DNA from: an uncultured Bacteroides sp. | Lineage (GTDB): Bacteria; Bacteroidota; Bacteroidia; Bacteroidales; Bacteroidaceae | DNA: 64,000 bases | NCBI RefSeq assembly: GCF_900547205.1 | Contig: NZ_URFY01000018.1 | Location: forward strand, 1 to 64,000 | Direction: 5' to 3' | Shown: one piece after another, positions 25,994-33,636 of the stretch | Layout of the letters: each line of letters opens with the position of its first letter | How positions within the stretch are numbered: the first letter of the stretch is position 1 | Position numbers and translations under genes: made by a program | The notes under the pieces: model-generated | What the model was told of the DNA's origin: nothing | The model's input: only the letters and a program-made list of their open reading frames with translations | The model's database searches: none

Positions 25994-27505
25994 TTAAATG
26001 ATTCGATGCATCTGATGTCCTGTTACGTAGATAGCACTGAAAGGACGAGACGGACACAGGTTTTCGCAAGCTCCGCAGCCGATGCACCGTTCTGTGTTTA
26101 CCACCGGAATCTTCAGCGAATCTGATAAATCGGGGTTGGAAGGAACCATTAGTATTGCACCGGTAGGACAATGGCGGGCGCAGTTGCCGCATTCAAAACC
26201 ATCGGTCAAAGGCACACAGTTTTCTTTAATCCATACAGCATGACCGATTTGAATGGCGGACTTATCTGCCACATCAATCGACTTAATAGCCCCAGCCGGA
26301 CAAACTTCCGAACATTTGGTACATTCAGGTCGGCAGTATCCGCGTTCGTAAGACATTTCCGGTTGCATCAGTGTCATTAAATTGCCGGAAGGGCGTAATA
26401 CCTGATTCGGGCAAACGGATACACATAGCTGGCAAGCCGTGCAATGTTGGGTAAAGTTTCGGGCACTCAATGCGCCGGCAGGGAAAATTGGAGTTTCCCG
26501 ATTGGGAATTTTCTTGTCTTCGATGGTGGCAAGACCGCCATCAACATTCTTTTCCTGTGCCTTCATTACAGCGGTAGTGGCAAAGATTGCCGATGCGGAA
26601 AGGAACGTCCGGCGGGCGTTGTCTACTTGCTCTGCTGTTACCGATGCGGTTCTTACCGTTTCCGTAGCAGGGGTTGACTTTGCTTCCGGAATACGTCTCA
26701 CATATTTAAGAGCACCTTTCTTACATTTACCGATGCAATCCATACAGGCAACGCAACGGCTGTAATCTATCTCATGCGCTTTCGAATTGATGCAGGATGC
26801 TTTGCAATTGCGGGCACACAAGCCACAACCATTGCATTTGGAAGAGTCAATCATCGGTTTAAACAGAGAATACTTGGATATGATTCCCAGTACAGTGCCT
26901 ACCGGACAAATCGTATTACAGTAGGTACGTCCGTTTCGCCATGCCAATACAATAATTACGACCAGCGTAACGACAGCAATTATAAAGGTAGGAAGGCTTT
27001 TCATCCAGACTTCCACTTCATAGAAAGCGTAGCTATCTGCCCGCTCGGCAAAATACGCCAATAAATTGTTTCCCCATTGCCACAAAGGAGCAAACAGGTT
27101 GGAAGCTATTCGTCCGTAAGCACTATAGGGAGCTATCAGAATAGCCAAAGAATTGAATCCGGCAATCATCAGAATGACAAATATACCTAATACACCATAA
27201 CGCAACCACTTCATAGCAGGCGAATAGCGAAAACGATTCTTTTTCCGCTTGCCGGCGAACCAGGAAACAATGTCCTGAAAGACACCCAACGGACAAATGA
27301 CCGAACAGTAAACACGACCGAATATAACCGTGAGGATAATAAGAAATAGTACGATACCTATATTCAAGGCTAGTATTGCAGGCAGAAACTGTATCTCCGC
27401 CAGCCATCCGAACCAGGCGTGCAGCGTCCCTGTGAAATCAAGGAATAGCAGGGTGATAAGCGTAAAGCATACGATGGCGACTGTAAGTCTGATAGTTCGT
27501 AACAT
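25994..27505 (-). CDS. NapH-NapG-like fused membrane ferredoxin protein
   Basis: The 503-aa protein has two halves. Residues 1-270 resemble NapH: membrane helices at about 5-25, 40-64, 100-128 and 168-190, the motifs YCSVICPLG (66-74) and YCNTICPVG (195-203), then two ferredoxin motifs (CNGCGLCARNC, CVACMDCIGKC). Residues 298-314 (ARRTFLSASAIFATTAV) look like a twin-arginine signal, here internal. Residues 350-503 resemble NapG with four more Cys motifs (CTACQLCVSVCP, CTKCSEVCP, CGNCARHCP, CIGCGACENLCP). NapG and NapH are normally separate and pass electrons from quinol to periplasmic nitrate reductase. No nitrate reductase is present here, so the acceptor may be the adjacent envelope aldo/keto reductase. 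Confidence 0.88.
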   Translation of the reverse strand: MLRTIRLTVAIVCFTLITLLFLDFTGTLHAWFGWLAEIQFLPAILALNIGIVLFLIILTVIFGRVYCSVICPLGVFQDIVSWFAGKRKKNRFRYSPAMKWLRYGVLGIFVILMIAGFNSLAILIAPYSAYGRIASNLFAPLWQWGNNLLAYFAERADSYAFYEVEVWMKSLPTFIIAVVTLVVIIVLAWRNGRTYCNTICPVGTVLGIISKYSLFKPMIDSSKCNGCGLCARNCKASCINSKAHEIDYSRCVACMDCIGKCKKGALKYVRRIPEAKSTPATETVRTASVTAEQVDNARRTFLSASAIFATTAVMKAQEKNVDGGLATIEDKKIPNRETPIFPAGALSARNFTQHCTACQLCVSVCPNQVLRPSGNLMTLMQPEMSYERGYCRPECTKCSEVCPAGAIKSIDVADKSAIQIGHAVWIKENCVPLTDGFECGNCARHCPTGAILMVPSNPDLSDSLKIPVVNTERCIGCGACENLCPSRPFSAIYVTGHQMHRII

Positions 27506-27560
27506 AATTTATTTGTTTTCGATTTATAGTAGTTTATTTCTATATCCGTATCCGGTTAAG

Positions 27561-28712
27561 TTAATACCCGAATCGCCCTGCGGCATTTTGCATATGACCG
27601 ATGATGTCTACGCCAAACGGACAGTTCTTCTCACATTTCCCGCAACGGATACATTCTGATGCGTGATGAGGAAGTACTTTATAATGTTCACGAACTGTTT
27701 CGGGTACAAAGCCTTGTTGGGCAACGGTCAGATTATAGTATTTATTGACGCTTGCTATATCTATTCCTACCGAACAGGGAGCACAGTGTCCGCAGTACAT
27801 ACAATGACCTTCCCAAGTAAACTTTTCGATGCCCGCCATCACGCTGGCGTAATCTTTATCTTCTTTGGTCGCATCGCACCAGTCGATAGCAGCTTGCAAT
27901 TCTTCGTTGGTCTTGCTGCCTATCATTACGGAAGCTACTCCGGGACGTGTCAGTGCATATTCAATACATTGCACAGGTGTCAATGCTTTTTCAAATGGAG
28001 AATTGGCTTCGCTCAATAAATCGCCGCCGCCATACACTTTCATTACGTCGATTCCTACCCCGTTCTGTTCGCAAAGCTCATAAAGCCGTTCACGTTCGGG
28101 GTCGATGTTGTGTAAGGAGTGCGCATAGTTTTCGTCTGCCCAGAGGTCGTCTACGTTTTCACTTGCAGGCTGGAGGTCGTAGCAAGGATTAATGGAGAAC
28201 ATCAATACATCAATCTTTCCGGATTCAACAGCCAGTCTTGCAACAGCGGGATTGTGACTACTCAATCCGATATGACGAATTCTGCCCTCCTCTTTCCATC
28301 GTAGTGCCAGTTGTAGAATAGGACCATCGAACACTTCATGGAAATCACTTTCACTATCAACATAATGAATCATGCCAATATCCAGATAATTCGTTTTCAG
28401 CCTGAGAAGTTGTTCTTCGAATGCAGCAATAGTCTTCGTTACATCCCGGGTACGAAGGTACTGTCCATCTTCCCACGTAGAGCACAAATGCCCTTGAATG
28501 ATAAATTGCTGACGATGTCCCGCTAAGGCTGCTCCGATATTGCTGCGCAATTCCGGATTGGAAGAGTAAATATCTATAAAATTGATTCCTTTATTGATAG
28601 CAAATGCAATCTCTTTGCATACTTGCTCTTCACTTTTATTCATGAATCCTTCACAACCCAGTGCAATGGCACTAACCGAAAGTCCTGTCCGTCCTAATAT
28701 ACGATATTCCAT
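27561..28712 (-). CDS. Aldo/keto reductase-like protein with ferredoxin domain, atypical active site
   Basis: The 383-aa protein is the first gene of the leftward redox operon. The barrel begins MEYRILGRTGLSVSAIALGCEG, and the C-terminus has CMYCGHCAPC and CIRCGKCEKNCP motifs for two [4Fe-4S] clusters. It has no signal peptide, so it is cytoplasmic. The active-site loop reads FIDIYSSNPELR: Asp is kept, but Asn stands at the position of the catalytic Tyr. The usual Lys strand reads FIIQGHLC, with Gln instead of Lys; the His strand (GMIHYVD) is kept. It may have lost classic AKR chemistry and serve a flavin or electron-transfer task, but this is inferred. Confidence 0.85.
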   Translation of the reverse strand: MEYRILGRTGLSVSAIALGCEGFMNKSEEQVCKEIAFAINKGINFIDIYSSNPELRSNIGAALAGHRQQFIIQGHLCSTWEDGQYLRTRDVTKTIAAFEEQLLRLKTNYLDIGMIHYVDSESDFHEVFDGPILQLALRWKEEGRIRHIGLSSHNPAVARLAVESGKIDVLMFSINPCYDLQPASENVDDLWADENYAHSLHNIDPERERLYELCEQNGVGIDVMKVYGGGDLLSEANSPFEKALTPVQCIEYALTRPGVASVMIGSKTNEELQAAIDWCDATKEDKDYASVMAGIEKFTWEGHCMYCGHCAPCSVGIDIASVNKYYNLTVAQQGFVPETVREHYKVLPHHASECIRCGKCEKNCPFGVDIIGHMQNAAGRFGY

Positions 28713-28742
28713 CAGAATTGAATTTAATACTTTTTACCGATG

Positions 28743-28798
28743 CAAATTTAGGCAGATAGATTCGTTTATTAAGTATATATATTACCGAATGTTATACC
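28743..28798 (-). promoter_or_regulatory. Redox operon promoter with conserved upstream element
   Basis: On the minus strand a -7 box TAAATTTG (28750-28743) lies 31 bp before the ATG. A 27-bp element at 28772-28798 (plus strand AGTATATATATT then ACCGAATGTTATACC) lies 21 bp upstream of it. The same element recurs before the MBL-fold gene at 30584-30610 with 24 of 27 bases identical and the same 21-bp gap to its -7 box. No -33 TTTG is seen, suggesting an activator-dependent promoter. Confidence 0.6.
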
Positions 28799-28831
28799 AA
28801 TTTTACAGATTCATTGTCTTTTAACATAAAA

Positions 28832-28868
28832 CTGCCTGTCAATACAACCAAATGATATTGACAGGCAG
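28832..28868 (-). terminator. Terminator of the small lipoprotein gene
   Basis: A 12-bp perfect stem (CTGCCTGTCAAT at 28832-28843 with ATTGACAGGCAG at 28857-28868) is followed on the minus strand by TTTTATG. It lies 28 bp after the stop codon of the lipoprotein gene. Confidence 0.65.
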
Positions 28869-28896
28869 CCTTAAGATAGTTTTCTTTTTTGCAGAA

Positions 28897-29313
28897 CTAT
28901 TTTAAAGGAGTAAGTTCCAGATATTCTCTTGACATATCCAGTTGACCATATTCTCCCCAACGGTCATAAACAGCAAACTTCTTTGAAGTAAGTTCTTCTA
29001 TATCCCAATAATGGTCACTACCAAAGTATAAAGTCTTGGAACTTTGATCGGTAAAGGCCCAGCGACCATTTATACTGCTTTCTTTTACTTGTCCGTCTTT
29101 GCCAGTAGTTATTGACTTCCTGGAGTACGTGCCGTCTTTCTTATAATTATATATGGCATGATGGGTAATTCCATCATCATCGACCGTCTTTTTTGTTATC
29201 CATGTATTATCGCATATTAAGGATATGACGTTCTCCTCTCCATCAGAATAATATCCCGTCTTTTCTACACAACCGGAAATGAGAATAAGAATCACTAAAA
29301 TATATTTCTTCAT
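28897..29313 (-). CDS. Small lipoprotein of unknown function
   Basis: The frame is open from 29358, but the ATG at 29313 begins a clear lipoprotein signal (MKKYILVILILISGC), giving a mature protein of about 124 residues. The body is beta-rich with the pattern NYKKDGTYSRKSITTGKDG and GRWAFTDQSSKTLYFG, like lipocalin/DUF5004-type small lipoproteins of Bacteroides. A TACTTTTG -7 box is at 29363-29356. It stands alone between the redox operon and the MBL-fold gene, with its own terminator. Function unknown. Confidence 0.65.
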   Translation of the reverse strand: MKKYILVILILISGCVEKTGYYSDGEENVISLICDNTWITKKTVDDDGITHHAIYNYKKDGTYSRKSITTGKDGQVKESSINGRWAFTDQSSKTLYFGSDHYWDIEELTSKKFAVYDRWGEYGQLDMSREYLELTPLK

Positions 29314-29433
29314 TACCGTAAGTAAGTATTTAGGTTTAATAACTATCTTATTATGCAAAAGTACGATAATAATCTAATAATCAATGAGATTAAACTCTTT
29401 TTCAATAAATCAACCTTAAATTATACATTCAAT

Positions 29434-30525
29434 TTATTTCAGTTCAATGATTTCACCAATCTCCGGCGAAAGAACATTTAATGAGTCTCTATTCCTCATA
29501 TCCTCTTCATTCTTCAACGGTTCATCCCAACGATGTTTTGCCAATGCATATTTAGAATGATGAACGGTCAGAAACCTTTTAGCTTTCAAGTCTTTGGCAG
29601 CTTGCGCCATATATTGCGGCATCAGATGAATGTATTTCCACTCTTCATTGTATTGTCCGTTTTCAAGGATAGCCAAATCAATATCGGGGAAACGTTCGCC
29701 GATTTCTGCGAAATGAGTATCATATCCTCCGTCTCCACCAATATATATCCGGCGAGAAGGAGTTTCCAATAAGAACGAAGCCCAAAGAGATTGATTGGCG
29801 TTCAGTCCGCGACCGGAGAAGTGGCGGGCAGGCAGACAGTGTATCGAAAAACCGGAATCGAGATTAGCATCATCGTACCAATCCAGTTCAACAATCTGTT
29901 CTTTGTTGAAGCCCCAATATTCAAAATGTTCGCCCACTCCTAGGGGACAAATTACTGTCTTTATTCTGTTTTTGAGTTTCTTGATGGTATTGTAGTCCAA
30001 ATGGTCCCAATGATCATGCGAGATAACTAGGTAATCAATCACGCCCGGCATATCTTCCGGTTTATACACATCCGTTCCTTTGAATGGCTTGTTGACGAAG
30101 GAAACAGGAGAAGCCATGCAAAACACCGGGTCTACCAATATTCTTTTCCCTCCCGTCTGAATCAGATAAGAAGAATGGCCGAACCAAACTAAAACTTCCT
30201 CGTCTGGAGCGATTTGATGAAGATCTGTTTTGACAACCTTAATAGGTTGTTCGGGACGCAGCCCGTCTATCTTCCTGAAAAGGAACTCCCAGATACCTTC
30301 AAAACGTCCTTTATCCGAAGTCATCATTACCGTTTCATGCAGATTCTGGAAAGCGCCATTCCTGTAATTGGGAGAACGTTTCACCCTTTCCAACCGCTCG
30401 CCGCGAGGCGTTCTGCCAAAGCTGGGCTGATTGATAAAAGCAATGACAGATACTACCAGCAACGCTATTATAACTAATATACTTCCTATTATCATACGTA
30501 CTCGGGGTTTCATGAATTTACGCAT
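29434..30525 (-). CDS. MBL-fold metallo-hydrolase, UlaG/NAPE-PLD-like
   Basis: The 363-aa protein has an N-terminal membrane anchor (about 11-29) and a metallo-beta-lactamase fold. The zinc site is visible as HDHWDH (SHDHWDHLDY), with further His in CLPARHFSGRG, Asp in IGGDGGYDTHFAEIG and the terminal His in LTVHHSKYAL. The phrases WFGHSSYLIQTGGKRILVDPVF and SLWASFLLETPSRRIYIGGDGG are typical of UlaG/NAPE-PLD-like lactonases and phospholipases. Its promoter shares a 27-bp element with the redox operon, suggesting joint control. The substrate is unknown; a lactone or lipid amide is possible. Confidence 0.85.
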   Translation of the reverse strand: MRKFMKPRVRMIIGSILVIIALLVVSVIAFINQPSFGRTPRGERLERVKRSPNYRNGAFQNLHETVMMTSDKGRFEGIWEFLFRKIDGLRPEQPIKVVKTDLHQIAPDEEVLVWFGHSSYLIQTGGKRILVDPVFCMASPVSFVNKPFKGTDVYKPEDMPGVIDYLVISHDHWDHLDYNTIKKLKNRIKTVICPLGVGEHFEYWGFNKEQIVELDWYDDANLDSGFSIHCLPARHFSGRGLNANQSLWASFLLETPSRRIYIGGDGGYDTHFAEIGERFPDIDLAILENGQYNEEWKYIHLMPQYMAQAAKDLKAKRFLTVHHSKYALAKHRWDEPLKNEEDMRNRDSLNVLSPEIGEIIELK

Positions 30526-30554
30526 ACAACTACTAACCTAATTTATTAATGCAA

Positions 30555-30610
30555 CAAAGATACGGGCATTTAGATTGACGGCTAGTATATATATTCCAGA
30601 TTGTTATACC
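30555..30610 (-). promoter_or_regulatory. MBL-fold gene promoter with conserved upstream element
   Basis: The minus strand carries a -7 box TATCTTTG (30562-30555) 30 bp before the ATG. The 27-bp element (plus strand AGTATATATATT then CCAGATTGTTATACC, 30584-30610) lies 21 bp upstream, matching the redox operon promoter in sequence and geometry. Confidence 0.6.
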
Positions 30611-30673
30611 TTAATTACTGTAAGTAATAGGCATACCACCGAAACTTATCAGAATAAAAGTTCCCAAGTATAG

Positions 30674-30865
30674 GATGTAAACTTCCTCTACGCCTACTGT
30701 AAAGTACCTTTAGGTAGTGAGTAATCTATAACCGGAAGTTCTGGTTATATAACCGAAAGTTCTGATTACATAACTGAAAGTTCCGGTTTTATAGCCGAAG
30801 CTATCGGTTATAGATTATACTAAGACAAGAATAACTTTACAATAGGCAGAGAGGAAGTTTACATC
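30674..30865. repeat. 192-bp palindromic element enclosing four 21-bp tandem units
   Basis: Outer 32-bp arms at 30674-30705 and 30834-30865 are inverted copies (29 of 32 bases). Inner arms TAATCTATAACCG (30722-30734) and its complement (30805-30817) also pair. Between them four tandem 21-bp units lie at 30728-30748, 30749-30769, 30770-30790 and 30791-30811; most start ATAACCG or ATAACTG and two end GGTTAT. The array and the arms share exactly the same centre (30769.5). It resembles a MITE-like or structured RNA element; no spacers like those of CRISPR exist. Confidence 0.75.
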
Positions 30866-30888
30866 AGGTCATAAAGAGCTTTCTTTGC

Positions 30889-33510
30889 TTAGAAATATAT
30901 CTTGTAGCTTATGTTGGGAATAAGCCCCATACCATCCTTTTCCTCAATGATATTCTTTTTCTCATTGTACTGATAGAAATGCATTCCCGTACGCATACCT
31001 ACATTCAGAATCTTCACAGAAAATTCGTGAGATACTTTCTTCTTGTTAATCCGGTAGCTAAGGGAAACATCTCCGTTGAAGGATGATTTGAAGCGTTTGC
31101 TGTATGCTCTGGTTTCGTCGAATACAACATCATGTTCAACCAGCGTTTTTTCTTCGTCAACAGGAGTATATCGCCCTCCTCCCTGAAAGAACAAACGACC
31201 ATTGAGACTTAACACGTTTTGTTTCCGTCGGCCCACCATCCATTCTTTTCCGGCAAGTAGATTCAGCAGATAACCTTTATCCATCCTCGTATTGCGCCAC
31301 ACTCCGTCTCCTCCTTTATACCTGGATTTGAAGAACGAACCTGTAATCATATAATAGAAGCCGTTTTTCATATACTGCTCCAATGTAATGTCTACCCCAT
31401 AATTCCTACCCAATCCTTTGTTCTTTAATATCCTGTCGAGATAAAAATCCTCGTGATTAATGATTGAGAAGGAAGAGTTCTCTTCTACGGGAATATGGAA
31501 CAGATATTGGTAATAAGGCTCAATCTTTAAATGCAGGTTCTGGTTGATGTTCCAATCATACGTCAGCCCGAAATGATGGGCTTTGGCAAAATCCAGGTAT
31601 TTGTTGGATACTGTCTTTCCGTTGATTTCTTTCTCTACAAAGTAATAGTCAATCTTCTCCCGGCGACTATGCAGTCCGTAAGCCATTGCCAAAGAATGCT
31701 TAGGGCTCAACTGGTATTTTAATGCCACACGTGGCTCTACCGACCAGTTCTTATTCAGCGTGAAGTATTGTGCGGTCACTCCGATACTTGTACTCAATCT
31801 ATTGGTCAGGTTGATAATAGAATTGGTGTAAGCCGAAAGAACAGCACTCTCTCCGCTGCCTTTAGCAATCTGTTCCATTGGTATGTCTAATCCAAAGTTA
31901 GGACTGATTTTATAATCAAGGTCATAACTAAGTCCGGTCACCGTGACACCCGTTCTGTTTGTATGTCTCGGGCTGAACTTCTTATTTATATAGGTATTGA
32001 ACACAACGTCCCATTTACTGTTCTTCACGTCCCCTACTCTAATCAATCCTCCGTCCGTTTGCTGGTCGGCCAATGTATGGTCTTTGGAATAAGTGGCGGA
32101 TAAAGAAGAACGGATATAGGTGCTTTCGTTGATACCATATTTATACGTCAATCCACCTGCTGCTTTATCAATCCGGGTATCTCCCGATCGGCGGTCGGAT
32201 ACAGTTTCCCATTCAGAAGGCTCCGGTATATCTTGCTTATTCCTGTCTTTCAATGCCAATCCCCAAATGGAGAACGTTCCCGCTTTGCGTGTTGGAAAGT
32301 TTAGTTTGAAAGCTAAGTCCTGATATTTGAGGGCTATATCATTTCCGGTAGCCAGCGATGTATTCGAGAAACGGTAATTGATAAGATACGAACTTCCGTG
32401 TTTCTTGCTAATCGGACCTTCGGATGCCAAGTCAATTCCCATTAATCCAACTTGAAGGGTATGCTCGAACTTCTGGTTATTCCCGTTGCGCAGATGCATA
32501 TCGAACACGCCGGACAAGGCATTGCTATATTCGGCTGGGAAAGCTCCGTTGTAAAAATCGGAGTTTCCGATGACCTGCGTACTCAAGGCTGACAGAAATC
32601 CTCCCCCTAAACCACTGATATCGGCGAAATGGGTTGGATTGGGAATTTCAACACCTTCCAATCTCCATTGTGTGAATTGCGGTGCATTTCCTCTGATGGC
32701 AACGGCATTGGTTCCTACGTCTCCCGCCACTCCTGCAAATGCGCTGCTCAGCCGTGCCGGATCATCAAAGCCATTGGCAAAACGTCCCGCTTCTTCCATG
32801 CTAATCATCCGCCCACCTGCAAGGGCCATCGGATTGAGTGGTTGGTTTTTCTTTGTCTCCGGTTGCACGAGGACTTCATCGAGGTATTGGATGTTTTCGT
32901 TCAACGGTATCTCGATATACACTTCTTTGGAGGAAGTGACGGGCAATTCATTGACAACATAGGTGTGGTATCCCATAAAAGAAGTCTGTACATTATAACG
33001 TCCTATCGGAACATTATTTATCCGGAAATGTCCCTTACTATCCGTAGAAGCACCCAAGGAAGGTTCTTCAACGATACTGACGGAGGCATATTCTACAGGG
33101 GTATTGGTCTTGGCATCTACGACAATGCCTCTTATCGTTTGAGTCAGTTTCTGTGTCTTTTCGTTGGATGCTTTTTCTTTCCCGCCGGATGGAGAAATGA
33201 TAATATGATATCCTTTTATCTTGTATGCATATCCGGTGTTTTTCAATATTTGAGCCATCGCCTTGTCGATGCTTGCTTCTTTCAGTGACAGAGACACTTT
33301 ATTTTCGATGTTTAAGTCAGATTGCTCATAAGCTACGCTATATCCGGTTTGTGATTCTATCTGTGCAAACACATCTTTCAAGGAGATGTGTTTATTTTGT
33401 ATGGTGATTCTCTTATCTCCATCTTGGGCATGGGCCGCAAAAGGCAGAAGAATAAAAAATAAGAAAAGTACAACCTTAGCAGGCTGTTTATTCGCTTTAA
33501 TTCGATTCAT
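30889..33510 (-). CDS. STN-containing TonB-dependent receptor (FecA-like transducer)
   Basis: The 873-aa protein has a signal peptide (ends FAAHAQD), an STN domain at about 45-107 (HISLKDVFAQIESQTGYSVAY, KAMAQILKNTGYAYKI), a carboxypeptidase regulatory-like beta-sandwich at about 125-205 and a plug with AGVAGDVGTNAVAIRGN and FPAEYSNALSGVFDMHLRNG. The barrel follows, ending in the aromatic ISYKIYF. STN domains signal to FecR-type anti-sigma factors, and the two preceding genes encode exactly such a sigma/anti-sigma pair. No SusD partner follows, so it is probably not a glycan importer. The ligand is unknown. Confidence 0.92.
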   Translation of the reverse strand: MNRIKANKQPAKVVLFLFFILLPFAAHAQDGDKRITIQNKHISLKDVFAQIESQTGYSVAYEQSDLNIENKVSLSLKEASIDKAMAQILKNTGYAYKIKGYHIIISPSGGKEKASNEKTQKLTQTIRGIVVDAKTNTPVEYASVSIVEEPSLGASTDSKGHFRINNVPIGRYNVQTSFMGYHTYVVNELPVTSSKEVYIEIPLNENIQYLDEVLVQPETKKNQPLNPMALAGGRMISMEEAGRFANGFDDPARLSSAFAGVAGDVGTNAVAIRGNAPQFTQWRLEGVEIPNPTHFADISGLGGGFLSALSTQVIGNSDFYNGAFPAEYSNALSGVFDMHLRNGNNQKFEHTLQVGLMGIDLASEGPISKKHGSSYLINYRFSNTSLATGNDIALKYQDLAFKLNFPTRKAGTFSIWGLALKDRNKQDIPEPSEWETVSDRRSGDTRIDKAAGGLTYKYGINESTYIRSSLSATYSKDHTLADQQTDGGLIRVGDVKNSKWDVVFNTYINKKFSPRHTNRTGVTVTGLSYDLDYKISPNFGLDIPMEQIAKGSGESAVLSAYTNSIINLTNRLSTSIGVTAQYFTLNKNWSVEPRVALKYQLSPKHSLAMAYGLHSRREKIDYYFVEKEINGKTVSNKYLDFAKAHHFGLTYDWNINQNLHLKIEPYYQYLFHIPVEENSSFSIINHEDFYLDRILKNKGLGRNYGVDITLEQYMKNGFYYMITGSFFKSRYKGGDGVWRNTRMDKGYLLNLLAGKEWMVGRRKQNVLSLNGRLFFQGGGRYTPVDEEKTLVEHDVVFDETRAYSKRFKSSFNGDVSLSYRINKKKVSHEFSVKILNVGMRTGMHFYQYNEKKNIIEEKDGMGLIPNISYKIYF

Positions 33511-33636
33511 TATTATATATTTGTATGTTGATACTTCATTTTACTTCACTGGTTTAAATGAGGATAGACATTTCGGAACCGGAGAGAGGGTCTCAAGCTG
33601 CTTTCCGGTTCTTTTTGTTTCATAGGCTGTTACTTA

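Larger units (their letters stand above)
30526..30888. other. Intergenic region with promoter element and palindromic repeat (363 bp)
   Basis: No protein gene is seen here. It holds the MBL-gene promoter and shared 27-bp element (30555-30610) and the 192-bp palindromic repeat (30674-30865), which ends 24 bp before the stop of the STN receptor gene. Confidence 0.7.

Noticed and set aside
30728..30811. The four 21-bp repeats could be taken for a CRISPR array
   Set aside because: The units are directly adjacent without spacers, are imperfect, and no cas genes are nearby.
30889..33510. Reading the STN receptor as a SusC glycan importer
   Set aside because: No SusD gene follows, and the sigma/FecR genes before it point to a signalling receptor of FecA type.
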